A stretch of DNA of 23,622 bases from Piscirickettsiaceae bacterium. Lineage in GTDB: Bacteria; Pseudomonadota; Gammaproteobacteria; Nitrosococcales; Methylophagaceae. The stretch lies in the NCBI GenBank assembly GCA_030627065.1, contig DAOUSV010000005.1, positions 1-23,622 of the forward strand, written 5' to 3'. The position numbers and the translations under genes were made by a program. A model generated the notes under the pieces. It made no database searches. It was not told the origin of the DNA and worked only from the letters and a program-made list of their open reading frames with translations. This document shows positions 7,979 to 15,172 of the stretch, piece by piece (position 1 is the first letter of the stretch; every line of letters begins with the position of its first letter).

Positions 7979-8320
7979 ATGACTAAAATTCGCTTAATAC
8001 TGACTGCTTTTTTCCTTAGTGTATTTCTTATTGCTTGTAGCGATGATAATACGAATACAAGCAGTGCTCCTCAAGCTGAAACTGAAGCCCCAACTGAACA
8101 AAAAACGGCTTCTACCGTTACGATGAGTGATGCAAAAATTGAACTAGGTATGACTGAAAAAGCAGTTGCAGATTTACTTGGCTCTCCTCAATCGACTCAA
8201 ACTCGCACTATTGAAGCTCTGACAATTACCCACACAGAATGGGCAGATAAATCAGGTACAGTGAGTGTTCAGTTTATTAATGGTGAAGTAAAATTCCAAC
8301 TATTTACTGCTAGTAACTAA
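7979..8320 (+). CDS. Small lipoprotein with BamE/SmpA-like C-terminal domain
   Basis: This 113-residue protein has a lipoprotein signal: basic N-terminus (MTKIR), hydrophobic core, and lipobox FLIAC with the lipidated cysteine at C20. S21 and D22 follow, with no Asp at +2, so outer membrane sorting is expected. A low-complexity Asn/Ser/Thr/Glu linker (about 22-48) leads to a domain of about 60 residues. Its IELGMTEKAVADLLGSPQ motif is typical of the BamE/SmpA fold (GMTxxxVxxLLGxP). It is too diverged and in the wrong context to call BamE itself, so the function is unknown. An AGAGAG Shine-Dalgarno precedes the ATG. The SDR gene starts 6 nt after its stop. Confidence 0.82.
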   Translation: MTKIRLILTAFFLSVFLIACSDDNTNTSSAPQAETEAPTEQKTASTVTMSDAKIELGMTEKAVADLLGSPQSTQTRTIEALTITHTEWADKSGTVSVQFINGEVKFQLFTASN

Positions 8321-8325
8321 AAAAT

Positions 8326-9054
8326 ATGGATTACACACCCTCTTCCACACTCCTTGAAGGGGGTGTCATCCTTGTTACTGGTGCAGGTAATGGCATTGGT
8401 GCAGCTGTCGCCAAGTCCTATGCTAGCCATGGGGCAACAGTTGTTTTACTTGATAAGAACATAGCCGCCTTAGAAGCTGTTTATGATGAAATTATCGCTA
8501 ACAATTCGCCTCAACCTGCGATCTACCCCCTTGATCTACAAGGTGCTAGCATCCCAGATTATGATGCCTTAGCCAAAAATATAGATGACAACTTTGGTCG
8601 TCTCGACGGCCTTGTTCATTGTGCCGCATCATTAGGGCAACTTGCACCGATACAGCATCAAGATCCCAAAGTATGGTTAGAAACACTGCATATTAATCTG
8701 ACTGCGCCTTATTTATTAACGCGCTCATGTTTAACATTATTACAACAGCAAGCATCCTCTATTATTTTCACAACAGACGATCATAAAGATAAAGCATATT
8801 GGGCAGGCTACGGCATTGCCAAGTCTGGTATAGAGGCTTTAAGCAAGCAGTTAGCGGATGAGCTTGAAGCCGATGGTCAAGTTCGCGTAAATTGTATTGA
8901 TCCTGGCACTGTACAAACAAAATTACATGCTCGTGCATTTCCAGCACTAAACCCAACACAGTTCCCTGAACCTCAAGACATCGTTGCAAGTTACCTTTAC
9001 TTGATAGGTAAAGACAGTGCAGACATTAACGGCCAACTAATCAAAGCACAGTAG
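8326..9054 (+). CDS. YciK-like short-chain dehydrogenase/reductase
   Basis: This 242-residue SDR resembles E. coli YciK along its length, including the N-terminal MDYTPSSTLLEGGVILVTGA. The cofactor motif TGAGNGIG is at 18-25 and D43 ends the second strand, which favours NAD(H). The active site keeps Y162 and K166 (YGIAK) and N124. The region that normally holds the catalytic serine reads FTTDDHKDK (148-156), two residues shorter than in YciK and with no serine. Activity may therefore be altered or absent. The substrate is unknown. It starts 6 nt after the lipoprotein stop, probably in the same transcript, but no strong Shine-Dalgarno is visible. Confidence 0.87.
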   Translation: MDYTPSSTLLEGGVILVTGAGNGIGAAVAKSYASHGATVVLLDKNIAALEAVYDEIIANNSPQPAIYPLDLQGASIPDYDALAKNIDDNFGRLDGLVHCAASLGQLAPIQHQDPKVWLETLHINLTAPYLLTRSCLTLLQQQASSIIFTTDDHKDKAYWAGYGIAKSGIEALSKQLADELEADGQVRVNCIDPGTVQTKLHARAFPALNPTQFPEPQDIVASYLYLIGKDSADINGQLIKAQ

Positions 9055-9132
9055 AACTCACCGTCAAACCACCGGCGCTTATTCTGTAAGCATCTAATAT
9101 ATATATACAAATACAAACTGGCACACTTATCG

Positions 9133-9160
9133 CTTTACTCTAACCAAACTTAGAGTAAAG
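9133..9160 (+). promoter_or_regulatory. Perfect inverted repeat overlapping the diguanylate cyclase Shine-Dalgarno
   Basis: CTTTACTCTAA (9133-9143) and TTAGAGTAAAG (9150-9160) are perfectly complementary over 11 bp with a 6-nt loop. The last four bases of the 3' arm are part of the AAAGGA Shine-Dalgarno (9157-9162), which lies 7 nt before the ATG at 9170. As RNA the hairpin would hide part of the ribosome site. As DNA it could be an operator. It is not a terminator, because no T tract follows and the gene starts immediately. Confidence 0.7.
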
Positions 9161-9169
9161 GATATAATC

Positions 9170-10087
9170 ATGGCAACACCACGACATAAAGAACAAGCGA
9201 CATTATCTCTCGTTGACAAACATAATCATGCTGTTGCACTTGATGTACCTCAACAAGAAGAAAGCATTGAAAGCGTTCTCGCTCATCTACCTGCAGTATT
9301 ACAAACAACCTTAGAACTAGACGATGTCATCAACTTATTCCACAGAGAAATAAGTAAAATATTGCCATATAGCAGCTTGCACTATCAACACAAAGATACT
9401 CACTGTGATATTGCAACCGGCTCACGCAGCCATCACTCATGTAATTACCGTTTAGAAATGAATAATATTTGGTTAGGTGAGTTAACACTTACTCGCCGTA
9501 ACAAGTTTAGTGATCCTGACACCCAGCTACTTGAAGACTTACTCTGTAAGCTTATTTACCCATTACGTAATTGCCTGTTATATCGCCAATCACAAACAGC
9601 CGCTTTGCATGACAAATTAACCGGTCTTAATAACCGTGGTGCATTTGATGATAACTTAAAGCGTGAAATTGACATTGCTCAACGTCAACACTCACCATTG
9701 TCATTACTTGTTATTGATATCGACCACTTTAAAACAGTAAATGATATTTATGGTCATCGTGGTGGTGATACTGTATTACAACTTTTGGCTAAATCTATTA
9801 TGGATACCATGCGTGCAAGTGATGTTGCATTCCGTTATGGTGGTGAAGAGTTTACCTTGCTATTGAATAACACAGATGCAAAATCAGCACACTTAGTTGC
9901 CGAACGTATTCGACTTGCCGTCTCACAAATTACAGCAACTGCTGACAATAAAAATTTCGGCATTACTATTAGCCTAGGCCTGGCACAACTCAATCAAGGT
10001 GAACAAGGTTCGTCTTTATTTGAACGTGCTGACCAAGCCTTATATCAAGCTAAAAAAACAGGTAGAAATAAAACAGTCAGTGCCTAA
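9170..10087 (+). CDS. Diguanylate cyclase with N-terminal GAF-like region
   Basis: This 305-residue cytoplasmic enzyme should make cyclic di-GMP from two GTP. The C-terminal GGDEF domain (about 140-305) has the active signature GGEEF at 224-228, metal-binding VIDIDHFK (182-188) and HDKLTGLNNR at the domain entry. An inhibitory RxxD site is present at R215-D218, five residues before GGEEF, so product inhibition is expected. The first 135 residues lack membrane segments. Residues about 35-138 look like a degenerate GAF-type sensor, which is inference. An 11-bp hairpin covers part of the Shine-Dalgarno. A strong terminator follows the gene. Confidence 0.92.
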   Translation: MATPRHKEQATLSLVDKHNHAVALDVPQQEESIESVLAHLPAVLQTTLELDDVINLFHREISKILPYSSLHYQHKDTHCDIATGSRSHHSCNYRLEMNNIWLGELTLTRRNKFSDPDTQLLEDLLCKLIYPLRNCLLYRQSQTAALHDKLTGLNNRGAFDDNLKREIDIAQRQHSPLSLLVIDIDHFKTVNDIYGHRGGDTVLQLLAKSIMDTMRASDVAFRYGGEEFTLLLNNTDAKSAHLVAERIRLAVSQITATADNKNFGITISLGLAQLNQGEQGSSLFERADQALYQAKKTGRNKTVSA

Positions 10088-10114
10088 AAATTAAGCAATA
10101 AAATCTCTCGTAAC

Positions 10115-10149
10115 AAAAAAGGGCTTTTGAATTTCAAAAGCCCTTTTTT
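10115..10149. terminator. Bidirectional rho-independent terminator
   Basis: GGGCTTTTGA (10121-10130) and TCAAAAGCCC (10134-10143) form a 10-bp stem flanked by A6 (10115-10120) and T6 (10144-10149), which can extend the stem. It lies between the convergent diguanylate cyclase and rluB genes and has T tracts on both strands, so it should end both transcripts. Confidence 0.93.
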
Positions 10150-10175
10150 GTGTCCAAGCTAATCCAGTAAGCTAA

Positions 10176-11060
10176 CTATCGACCGCGAATTCGAGGTGAA
10201 CGTTTCGATGTTACTTTGTCACTACTTTTTTTGCTCTTACTGCGTTCTGGTTTTTGATCAACGTGTTTCAGTGGTCGTAATTTTCTTTCACGTTGTGCTC
10301 GGCCAATATCTTCAATTACAATAGGCTCTAAATCAACTTCTAAATATAAACGTTCTAGATCGGCTGTTTCCAGCATCATCCATCGGCCCATTTTAAGCTG
10401 TTTTGGGATTACTGTTGGTCCATAACGTACACGCATTAAACGACTAACTTGCACGCCTTGGCTTTCCCATAAGCGACGTACAGCACGGTTACGACCTTCT
10501 TGAATAACGACGTGGAACCAACTATTAGCGCCTTCACCACCTGCTTTTTGAATATCAGAAAACTTGGCTTTACCATCTTCTAATTCAACACCATCACGCA
10601 GGTTTTGCATCATTTCAGATGTAACATCACCTAAAACACGTACGGCATATTCACGATCCATTTCATTGGAAGGATGCATTAATCGGTTTGCTAACTCACC
10701 ATCGGTGGTTAAGATAATAAGACCACTAGTATTAATATCTAAGCGGCCTACACTGACCCAACGGCCTTGTTCTGGCGTAGGTAGTGATTGAAATATGGTG
10801 CGACGACCTTCAGGATCGCTACGTGTACATACTTCACCGACTGGTTTGTTATAAAGTATTACTTTCTGTGGCTGTTGCCATAAACGTTTAGCTGATAAGG
10901 GTTTGTTCTCAAGACGTACCGTGTCATTAGGCGTGATTTGGTCACCTAATTTTGCAACTTCACCATTCACGGTGACTTTGCCATCTTTAATCATGGTTTC
11001 AAGTCCACGACGTGAACCGTAACCTGCCCGTGCTAATGCTTTTTGAATTCGTTCTGCCAT
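10176..11060 (-). CDS. rluB: 23S rRNA pseudouridine synthase RluB
   Basis: This protein of about 294 residues should isomerise U2605 of 23S rRNA to pseudouridine. An N-terminal S4 RNA-binding domain (about 1-60, MAERIQKALARAGYGSRR) precedes the RsuA-family catalytic domain, with the aspartate D108 in GRLDINTSGL and a GRNRAVRRLWE motif further on. The C-terminus is a basic tail. An in-frame ATG at 11078 would add six residues. I prefer 11060 because GGGAG (11069-11073) lies 8 nt upstream and the N-terminus then matches E. coli RluB. RluB is favoured over RluE and RluF by the S4 domain and context (trpS upstream). Confidence 0.92.
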   Translation of the reverse strand: MAERIQKALARAGYGSRRGLETMIKDGKVTVNGEVAKLGDQITPNDTVRLENKPLSAKRLWQQPQKVILYNKPVGEVCTRSDPEGRRTIFQSLPTPEQGRWVSVGRLDINTSGLIILTTDGELANRLMHPSNEMDREYAVRVLGDVTSEMMQNLRDGVELEDGKAKFSDIQKAGGEGANSWFHVVIQEGRNRAVRRLWESQGVQVSRLMRVRYGPTVIPKQLKMGRWMMLETADLERLYLEVDLEPIVIEDIGRAQRERKLRPLKHVDQKPERSKSKKSSDKVTSKRSPRIRGR

Positions 11061-11121
11061 CTTATTGTCTCCCGACATGATTTAATTTGTTTATTTTAAA
11101 CATCAAACAATTAGAGATTAT

Positions 11122-11202
11122 TCTCTATTCGAGGCCTTAGCACGACAAGTACTTTTTGCCATAACTATGGCAAAAAAGGCGACTCGTGCTAAGGTCTCTA
11201 TT
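11122..11202. repeat. Long hairpin element flanked by an 8-bp direct repeat (possible MITE)
   Basis: Between trpS and rluB, GAGGCCTTAGCACGA (11131-11145) pairs with TCGTGCTAAGGTCTC (11184-11198) over 15 positions with one G-U. Inside lies a second stem, TTTTTGCCATA (11153-11163) with TATGGCAAAAA (11166-11176). TCTCTATT occurs at 11122-11129 and again at 11195-11202, immediately bracketing the structure like a target-site duplication. The right copy contains the trpS stop codon. There is no T tract after the outer stem on the minus strand, so a standard terminator is unlikely. A small TAGAGA-TTAT-TCTCTA palindrome overlaps the left repeat. Confidence 0.65.
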
Positions 11203-12415
11203 TATAACTTAAGCCCATTGCAGCTCTTACTTCTTCCAATGTCTCACGTGCAACTTCACGTGCTGCGGCATTACCATCTTCGATAATTCGACGTACATCT
11301 TCAGGGTGTTTTGCTAACTCGATTGCTCGTTCACGAATAGGTTTTACTTCGGCACAGACAGCGTCGATTAATGGTCCTTTACAGTCTAGACAACCGATAC
11401 TGGCACTACGACAGCCTTCTTGAACCCATTTCTTTGTGTCATCTGCTGAATAAACTTCATGCAATTGCCACACTGGGCATTTATCGGGCTCACCCGGATC
11501 TGTCAGGCGAATGCGACTAGGATCTGTCGGCATTTTCTTGATTTTCTCAGAAATAGACGCTTCAGATTCACGTAAAGAAATGGTGTTACCATACGATTTA
11601 GACATTTTCTGTCCGTCTATGCCAGGCATTTTAGACGTAGGTGTCAATAAGGCTTGAGGCTCAGGTAAAATCACTTTACCACCACCTTCTAGATAACCGA
11701 ACAAGCGTTCTGTATCACCCATGGCTAAATTCTGCTGACCTTTTAATAATGCACGTGCAGTTTCTAATGCTTCGACATCGCCTTGCTCGGTATAAGCCTT
11801 ACGAAGATTAGAATACAATTTTGCATTCTTCTTGCCCATCTTCTTAATCGCTTCTTCGGCTTTTTGTTCAAAATCTTTTTCGCGGCCATAAATATGGTTA
11901 AAGCGACGAGCCACTTCACGCGTTAATTCAACGTGAACCACTTGATCTTCACCGACAGGTACTTGGCCTGCACGGTATATCAAAATATCGGCACTTTGTA
12001 ATAATGGATAACCCAAGAAGCCGTAGGTTGATAAGTCTTTTTCTTTTAATTTTTCTTGCTGATCTTTATATGTTGGTACACGTTCTAGCCAAGACAGTGG
12101 AGTCATCATTGATAATAGTAGGTGCAACTCAGCGTGTTCTGGCACTTGTGATTGCAGAAACATTGATACGGATGATGGCTCAATACCGGCGGCGATCCAG
12201 TCAACAACCATTTCCCAGACACTTTCTTCAATGCCAGTGGTATCTTCATAATGTGTTGTTAAGGCATGCCAATCTGCCACGAAAAAGAAGCAATCAAATT
12301 CATGTTGCAACTTAATCCAATTTTTTAATACACCGTGATAATGCCCAAGATGAAGCTGTCCGGTAGGACGCATTCCTGAAACAATTCGACGTGATTGTAA
12401 TGCTACGGTATCCAA
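11198..12415 (-). CDS. trpS: Tryptophanyl-tRNA synthetase
   Basis: This class I aminoacyl-tRNA synthetase charges tRNA-Trp. The HIGH-type motif is HLGH at 22-25 after MRPTGQL, and KMSKS lies at 269-273. At 405 residues it is longer than the E. coli enzyme (334). The extra length is mainly an insertion of about 65 residues (roughly 180-246) before the KMSKS region, as in the long TrpRS of Pseudomonas and relatives. The start is TTG at 12415, supported by an AGGAG 6-7 nt upstream; the next in-frame ATG (residue 15) would remove the strand before HLGH. It is the last gene of the crcB-DUF190-serS-M50-trpS run. Confidence 0.95.
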   Translation of the reverse strand: MDTVALQSRRIVSGMRPTGQLHLGHYHGVLKNWIKLQHEFDCFFFVADWHALTTHYEDTTGIEESVWEMVVDWIAAGIEPSSVSMFLQSQVPEHAELHLLLSMMTPLSWLERVPTYKDQQEKLKEKDLSTYGFLGYPLLQSADILIYRAGQVPVGEDQVVHVELTREVARRFNHIYGREKDFEQKAEEAIKKMGKKNAKLYSNLRKAYTEQGDVEALETARALLKGQQNLAMGDTERLFGYLEGGGKVILPEPQALLTPTSKMPGIDGQKMSKSYGNTISLRESEASISEKIKKMPTDPSRIRLTDPGEPDKCPVWQLHEVYSADDTKKWVQEGCRSASIGCLDCKGPLIDAVCAEVKPIRERAIELAKHPEDVRRIIEDGNAAAREVARETLEEVRAAMGLSYK

Positions 12416-12450
12416 TGTGTTCTCCTGATTCTAAATCGTAGAATCTATTT

Positions 12451-13128
12451 TTAAAGAATTGAAAATATTTGTGGCGGCAAACTAAATGCGGACACTAATA
12501 AATTAATAAATGTATTCATCAACGGATGAAGTATCGAGCCAATAAAACCGAAATACAACAAGCCGACTAAAATAAAGAAGCCATAAGGCTCGATTCGACT
12601 TACTTGCCAAGCTAAAGGGCCGGGTAATAAACTGACTAATATTCGCCCGCCATCTAGTGGAGGTAAAGGTAATAAATTCAACATCATTAGCATGGTGTTA
12701 ATAAGTATGCCGGCAGCGCCCATATAGGCCATGGCTTCACCCATAGAAAAGCCCGACTGCAATAATTTAATACCGACCATTGCAATTAATGCCCAGCCAA
12801 TTGCCATGATCAAATTTGAGACAGGGCCTGCTAATGCAACCCATGCCATATCTGACTTAGGTTTGTTTAGATTTTGGTAGGTGACAGGTACGGGTTTTGC
12901 CCAACCAAAGATGAAGCCTCCTGCCATTAATAACAATGCAGGTACGACAATTGTACCTACAGGATCAATATGCTTTATTGGGTTTAAGGTTAAACGTCCC
13001 ATCATTTGAGCAGTACGATCACCTAATTTCATTGCCACCCAACCATGAGCCACTTCATGCAATGTAATAGCGAAAATCACAGGGATCCCCCAGATGATGA
13101 TCTTCTGGATTAAACTAAACTCATCCAC
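12451..13128 (-). CDS. Site-2 protease family (M50) membrane metalloprotease
   Basis: This 225-residue polytopic inner-membrane protein has about five or six hydrophobic segments. The zinc motif HEVAH is at 24-28 in the first segment. The third ligand motif NLLPLPPLDGG (151-161, D159) is near the C-terminal half. It lacks the PDZ domains of RseP and belongs to the short M50 group commonly found beside trpS. Substrate unknown. It starts at GTG 13128, overlapping the serS stop by 8 nt (GTGGATGA); an AAAGG lies about 9 nt upstream, inside serS. Translation is probably coupled to serS. Confidence 0.92.
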   Translation of the reverse strand: MDEFSLIQKIIIWGIPVIFAITLHEVAHGWVAMKLGDRTAQMMGRLTLNPIKHIDPVGTIVVPALLLMAGGFIFGWAKPVPVTYQNLNKPKSDMAWVALAGPVSNLIMAIGWALIAMVGIKLLQSGFSMGEAMAYMGAAGILINTMLMMLNLLPLPPLDGGRILVSLLPGPLAWQVSRIEPYGFFILVGLLYFGFIGSILHPLMNTFINLLVSAFSLPPQIFSIL

Positions 13129-14395
13129 CTATTATTGCCTTTCCGTTCATATATGGACGTAATGCTTCAGGGATATGAATTCGACCCTGTTCATCCTGAT
13201 GATTTTCCATGACAGCTAAAAGAGTTCGACCTACAGCCAGGCCGGAACCATTGACAGTGTGTACTAACTCCGGCTTGTTTGTTTCTGGGTTTCTCCAGCG
13301 AGCTTGCAAGCGACGCGCTTGGAAATCTTGGAAGTTACTGCATGATGAAATTTCACGATAGGTTTTCTGGCTTGGTAGCCATACTTCTAAATCATAAGTC
13401 TTAGAAGATGAGAAGCCTAAATCACCGATGCATAATAAAACCTTGCGGTAGGGTAGCTCTAGTTTTTGTAGAATTGTTTCTGCATGCTGGGTTAATTCGT
13501 CAAGTGTTGCATCAGAATCTTGTGGGCGTACAACTTGAACTAACTCTACTTTCTCGAACTGATGCTGACGAATCAAACCGCGTACATCACGACCATATGA
13601 ACCAGCTTCACTACGAAAACACGGAGTGTGTGCTACGAACTTCAATGGCAACTGCTTATCTGTAGAAATCGTATCACGCACGATATTGGTTACAGGCACT
13701 TCTGCCGTTGGAATTAAGTATAAGTCAGTGTCTTTAATGGCAAACAAATCTTCAGAAAACTTAGGTAACTGACCTGTGCCGCGTAAAGAATCACTATTTA
13801 CTAAATAAGGGACATAGGTTTCAGTGTAACCATGCTCTTCGGTATGTTGATCCAGCATAAACTGCGTTAATGCACGGTGTAATTTGGCTAATGGACCATG
13901 TAAGGTAACAAAACGAGCTTGGCTGATTTTAGCCGCTGTTTCAAAATCCATTCCACTTAATATTTCACCTAAATCAATATGATCTTTTGGCTCAAAACTG
14001 AATTCTTTTGGCGTACCCCAACGTGAAATTTCGACATTATCATCTTCAGACTTGCCTACCGGCACATCATCTTGAGGAATATTCGGCAATTCCATCGCCA
14101 CATCAGTAAGTTTTTGTAAGACTTCTGCTAATCGCGCTTCAGCCGCTTTATGTTTATCACCTAAGTCAGCAATTTCAGCGAGCAAGGGTTTAATATCTTC
14201 ACCTGATGCTTTTGCCTTGCCAATCATTTTAGAACGACTATTACGTTCGGTCTGTAAGCTTTGTGCATCTGATTGCGCTTGTTTACGTTCTTGCTCTAAA
14301 CTTTCAAGCAGCGCAATATCTAAAACATAGCCACGACGAGCCAATAACTCAGCCGCTTTTTTAGGTTCATTTCTTAATAATTTTGGATCTAACAT
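13121..14395 (-). CDS. serS: Seryl-tRNA synthetase
   Basis: This 424-residue class II synthetase charges tRNA-Ser and tRNA-Sec. The N-terminal MLDPKLLRNEP leads into the long coiled-coil arm (about 30-100) that grips the tRNA variable arm. The catalytic core shows motif 2 (FRSEAGSYGRDVRGLIRQHQF) and motif 3 (NGSGLAVGRTLLAVMEN). An open frame continues 25 codons upstream to 14470, but that stretch overlaps the DUF190 gene. The ATG at 14395 gives the exact family N-terminus. It begins one base after the DUF190 stop. Confidence 0.97.
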   Translation of the reverse strand: MLDPKLLRNEPKKAAELLARRGYVLDIALLESLEQERKQAQSDAQSLQTERNSRSKMIGKAKASGEDIKPLLAEIADLGDKHKAAEARLAEVLQKLTDVAMELPNIPQDDVPVGKSEDDNVEISRWGTPKEFSFEPKDHIDLGEILSGMDFETAAKISQARFVTLHGPLAKLHRALTQFMLDQHTEEHGYTETYVPYLVNSDSLRGTGQLPKFSEDLFAIKDTDLYLIPTAEVPVTNIVRDTISTDKQLPLKFVAHTPCFRSEAGSYGRDVRGLIRQHQFEKVELVQVVRPQDSDATLDELTQHAETILQKLELPYRKVLLCIGDLGFSSSKTYDLEVWLPSQKTYREISSCSNFQDFQARRLQARWRNPETNKPELVHTVNGSGLAVGRTLLAVMENHQDEQGRIHIPEALRPYMNGKAIIGG

Positions 14396-14396
14396 T

Positions 14397-14699
14397 TTAA
14401 ATTCCAGATTGTGCTGGCCAGCTGACAATATGATCAACTTCCACTTTTGTTTGTACTTGCTCAAGAACATCTTTAATCATGTCCACCGAGCCAAAAAATT
14501 CTATAACAACAGGCAACTCTAACGACAAATCCATTAACGATGAGGTTTTTAATTGTCTATCTTTGCCAAAACCTTCAATCGCTCGAAATACCGAAACACC
14601 TTGTACCCGGCCATCATCATGCAACCATGAGACGATTCGCTCGAAATGATCTCGCCCTTCAGAAAGGTAAATTCGTACCATTGTTATTTCATGTGTCAT
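14397..14699 (-). CDS. DUF190 family protein
   Basis: This protein of about 100 residues has the DUF190 pattern: TMVRIYLSEGRDHFERIVSWLH, then VQGVSVFRAIEGFG, and a LELPVVIEFFGS segment. The fold is PII-like by family knowledge. DUF190 genes often sit next to crcB, but their role is not established. I chose ATG 14699 because it overlaps the crcB stop as ATGA (14696-14699); upstream in-frame starts lie inside crcB. A later methionine at residue 7 is possible. The product may modulate or accompany fluoride export, which is inference from context. Confidence 0.87.
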   Translation of the reverse strand: MTHEITMVRIYLSEGRDHFERIVSWLHDDGRVQGVSVFRAIEGFGKDRQLKTSSLMDLSLELPVVIEFFGSVDMIKDVLEQVQTKVEVDHIVSWPAQSGI

Positions 14700-15070
14700 A
14701 ACTGCCTTCCCATTACTAATCCGAGCCATGTTGCAACAAGACATAAAGTAACGCTTAAAAAGATATTCAGTGCGGCGCGACTTAACTCACCAGACTCTAA
14801 CAGCGTTAATGTTTCAATTGAGAATGTTGAAAATGTCGTAAATGCGCCTAAAAAGCCGATCATAACTACACCGCGCCATTCGGCAGATAATAGGCCTCGT
14901 TCAACAATGAAGATGAAAAAAAGTCCCATTAAAAATGAGCCGAGCACATTCACTGCCAGCGTTCCATAGGGAAAGTCACGACCCAATAGTCGATAAATCT
15001 GCGACGACATCCCAAAACGCAACACCGCGCCTAAGGCACCACCACCAGCAATTGCCAATAACTGTTGCAC
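14696..15070 (-). CDS. crcB: Fluoride ion channel CrcB (Fluc)
   Basis: This 124-residue protein with four hydrophobic segments exports fluoride across the inner membrane as a dual-topology dimer. Signatures are GGGALGAVLRF (9-19), the pore-lining N41 in NVLGSF, and GFLGAFTTFSTFS (72-84), which holds the conserved phenylalanines of the fluoride path. It starts at GTG 15070, matching the family N-terminus; no better ATG is near. The DUF190 gene overlaps its end. I looked for a fluoride riboswitch in the 102-bp leader (15071-15172) and saw none. Confidence 0.95.
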   Translation of the reverse strand: MQQLLAIAGGGALGAVLRFGMSSQIYRLLGRDFPYGTLAVNVLGSFLMGLFFIFIVERGLLSAEWRGVVMIGFLGAFTTFSTFSIETLTLLESGELSRAALNIFLSVTLCLVATWLGLVMGRQL

Positions 15071-15172
15071 TTATATTTTCTCAATCAAAATAAAGGCATA
15101 GTTTACCTTATTACGAGTATTTGCTAAATGATTAAGATTTCGTGGACCAATTAACGAACAAACAGAAAAAGG

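Noticed and set aside
9163..9168. TATAAT immediately before the diguanylate cyclase ATG as a -10 promoter for a leaderless transcript
   Set aside because: No -35 is present at the right distance, and a normal AAAGGA Shine-Dalgarno precedes the ATG.
15071..15172. Possible fluoride riboswitch upstream of crcB
   Set aside because: The minus-strand leader shows neither the expected conserved pseudoknot segments nor a terminator-like switch. Only a covariance-model scan could change this.
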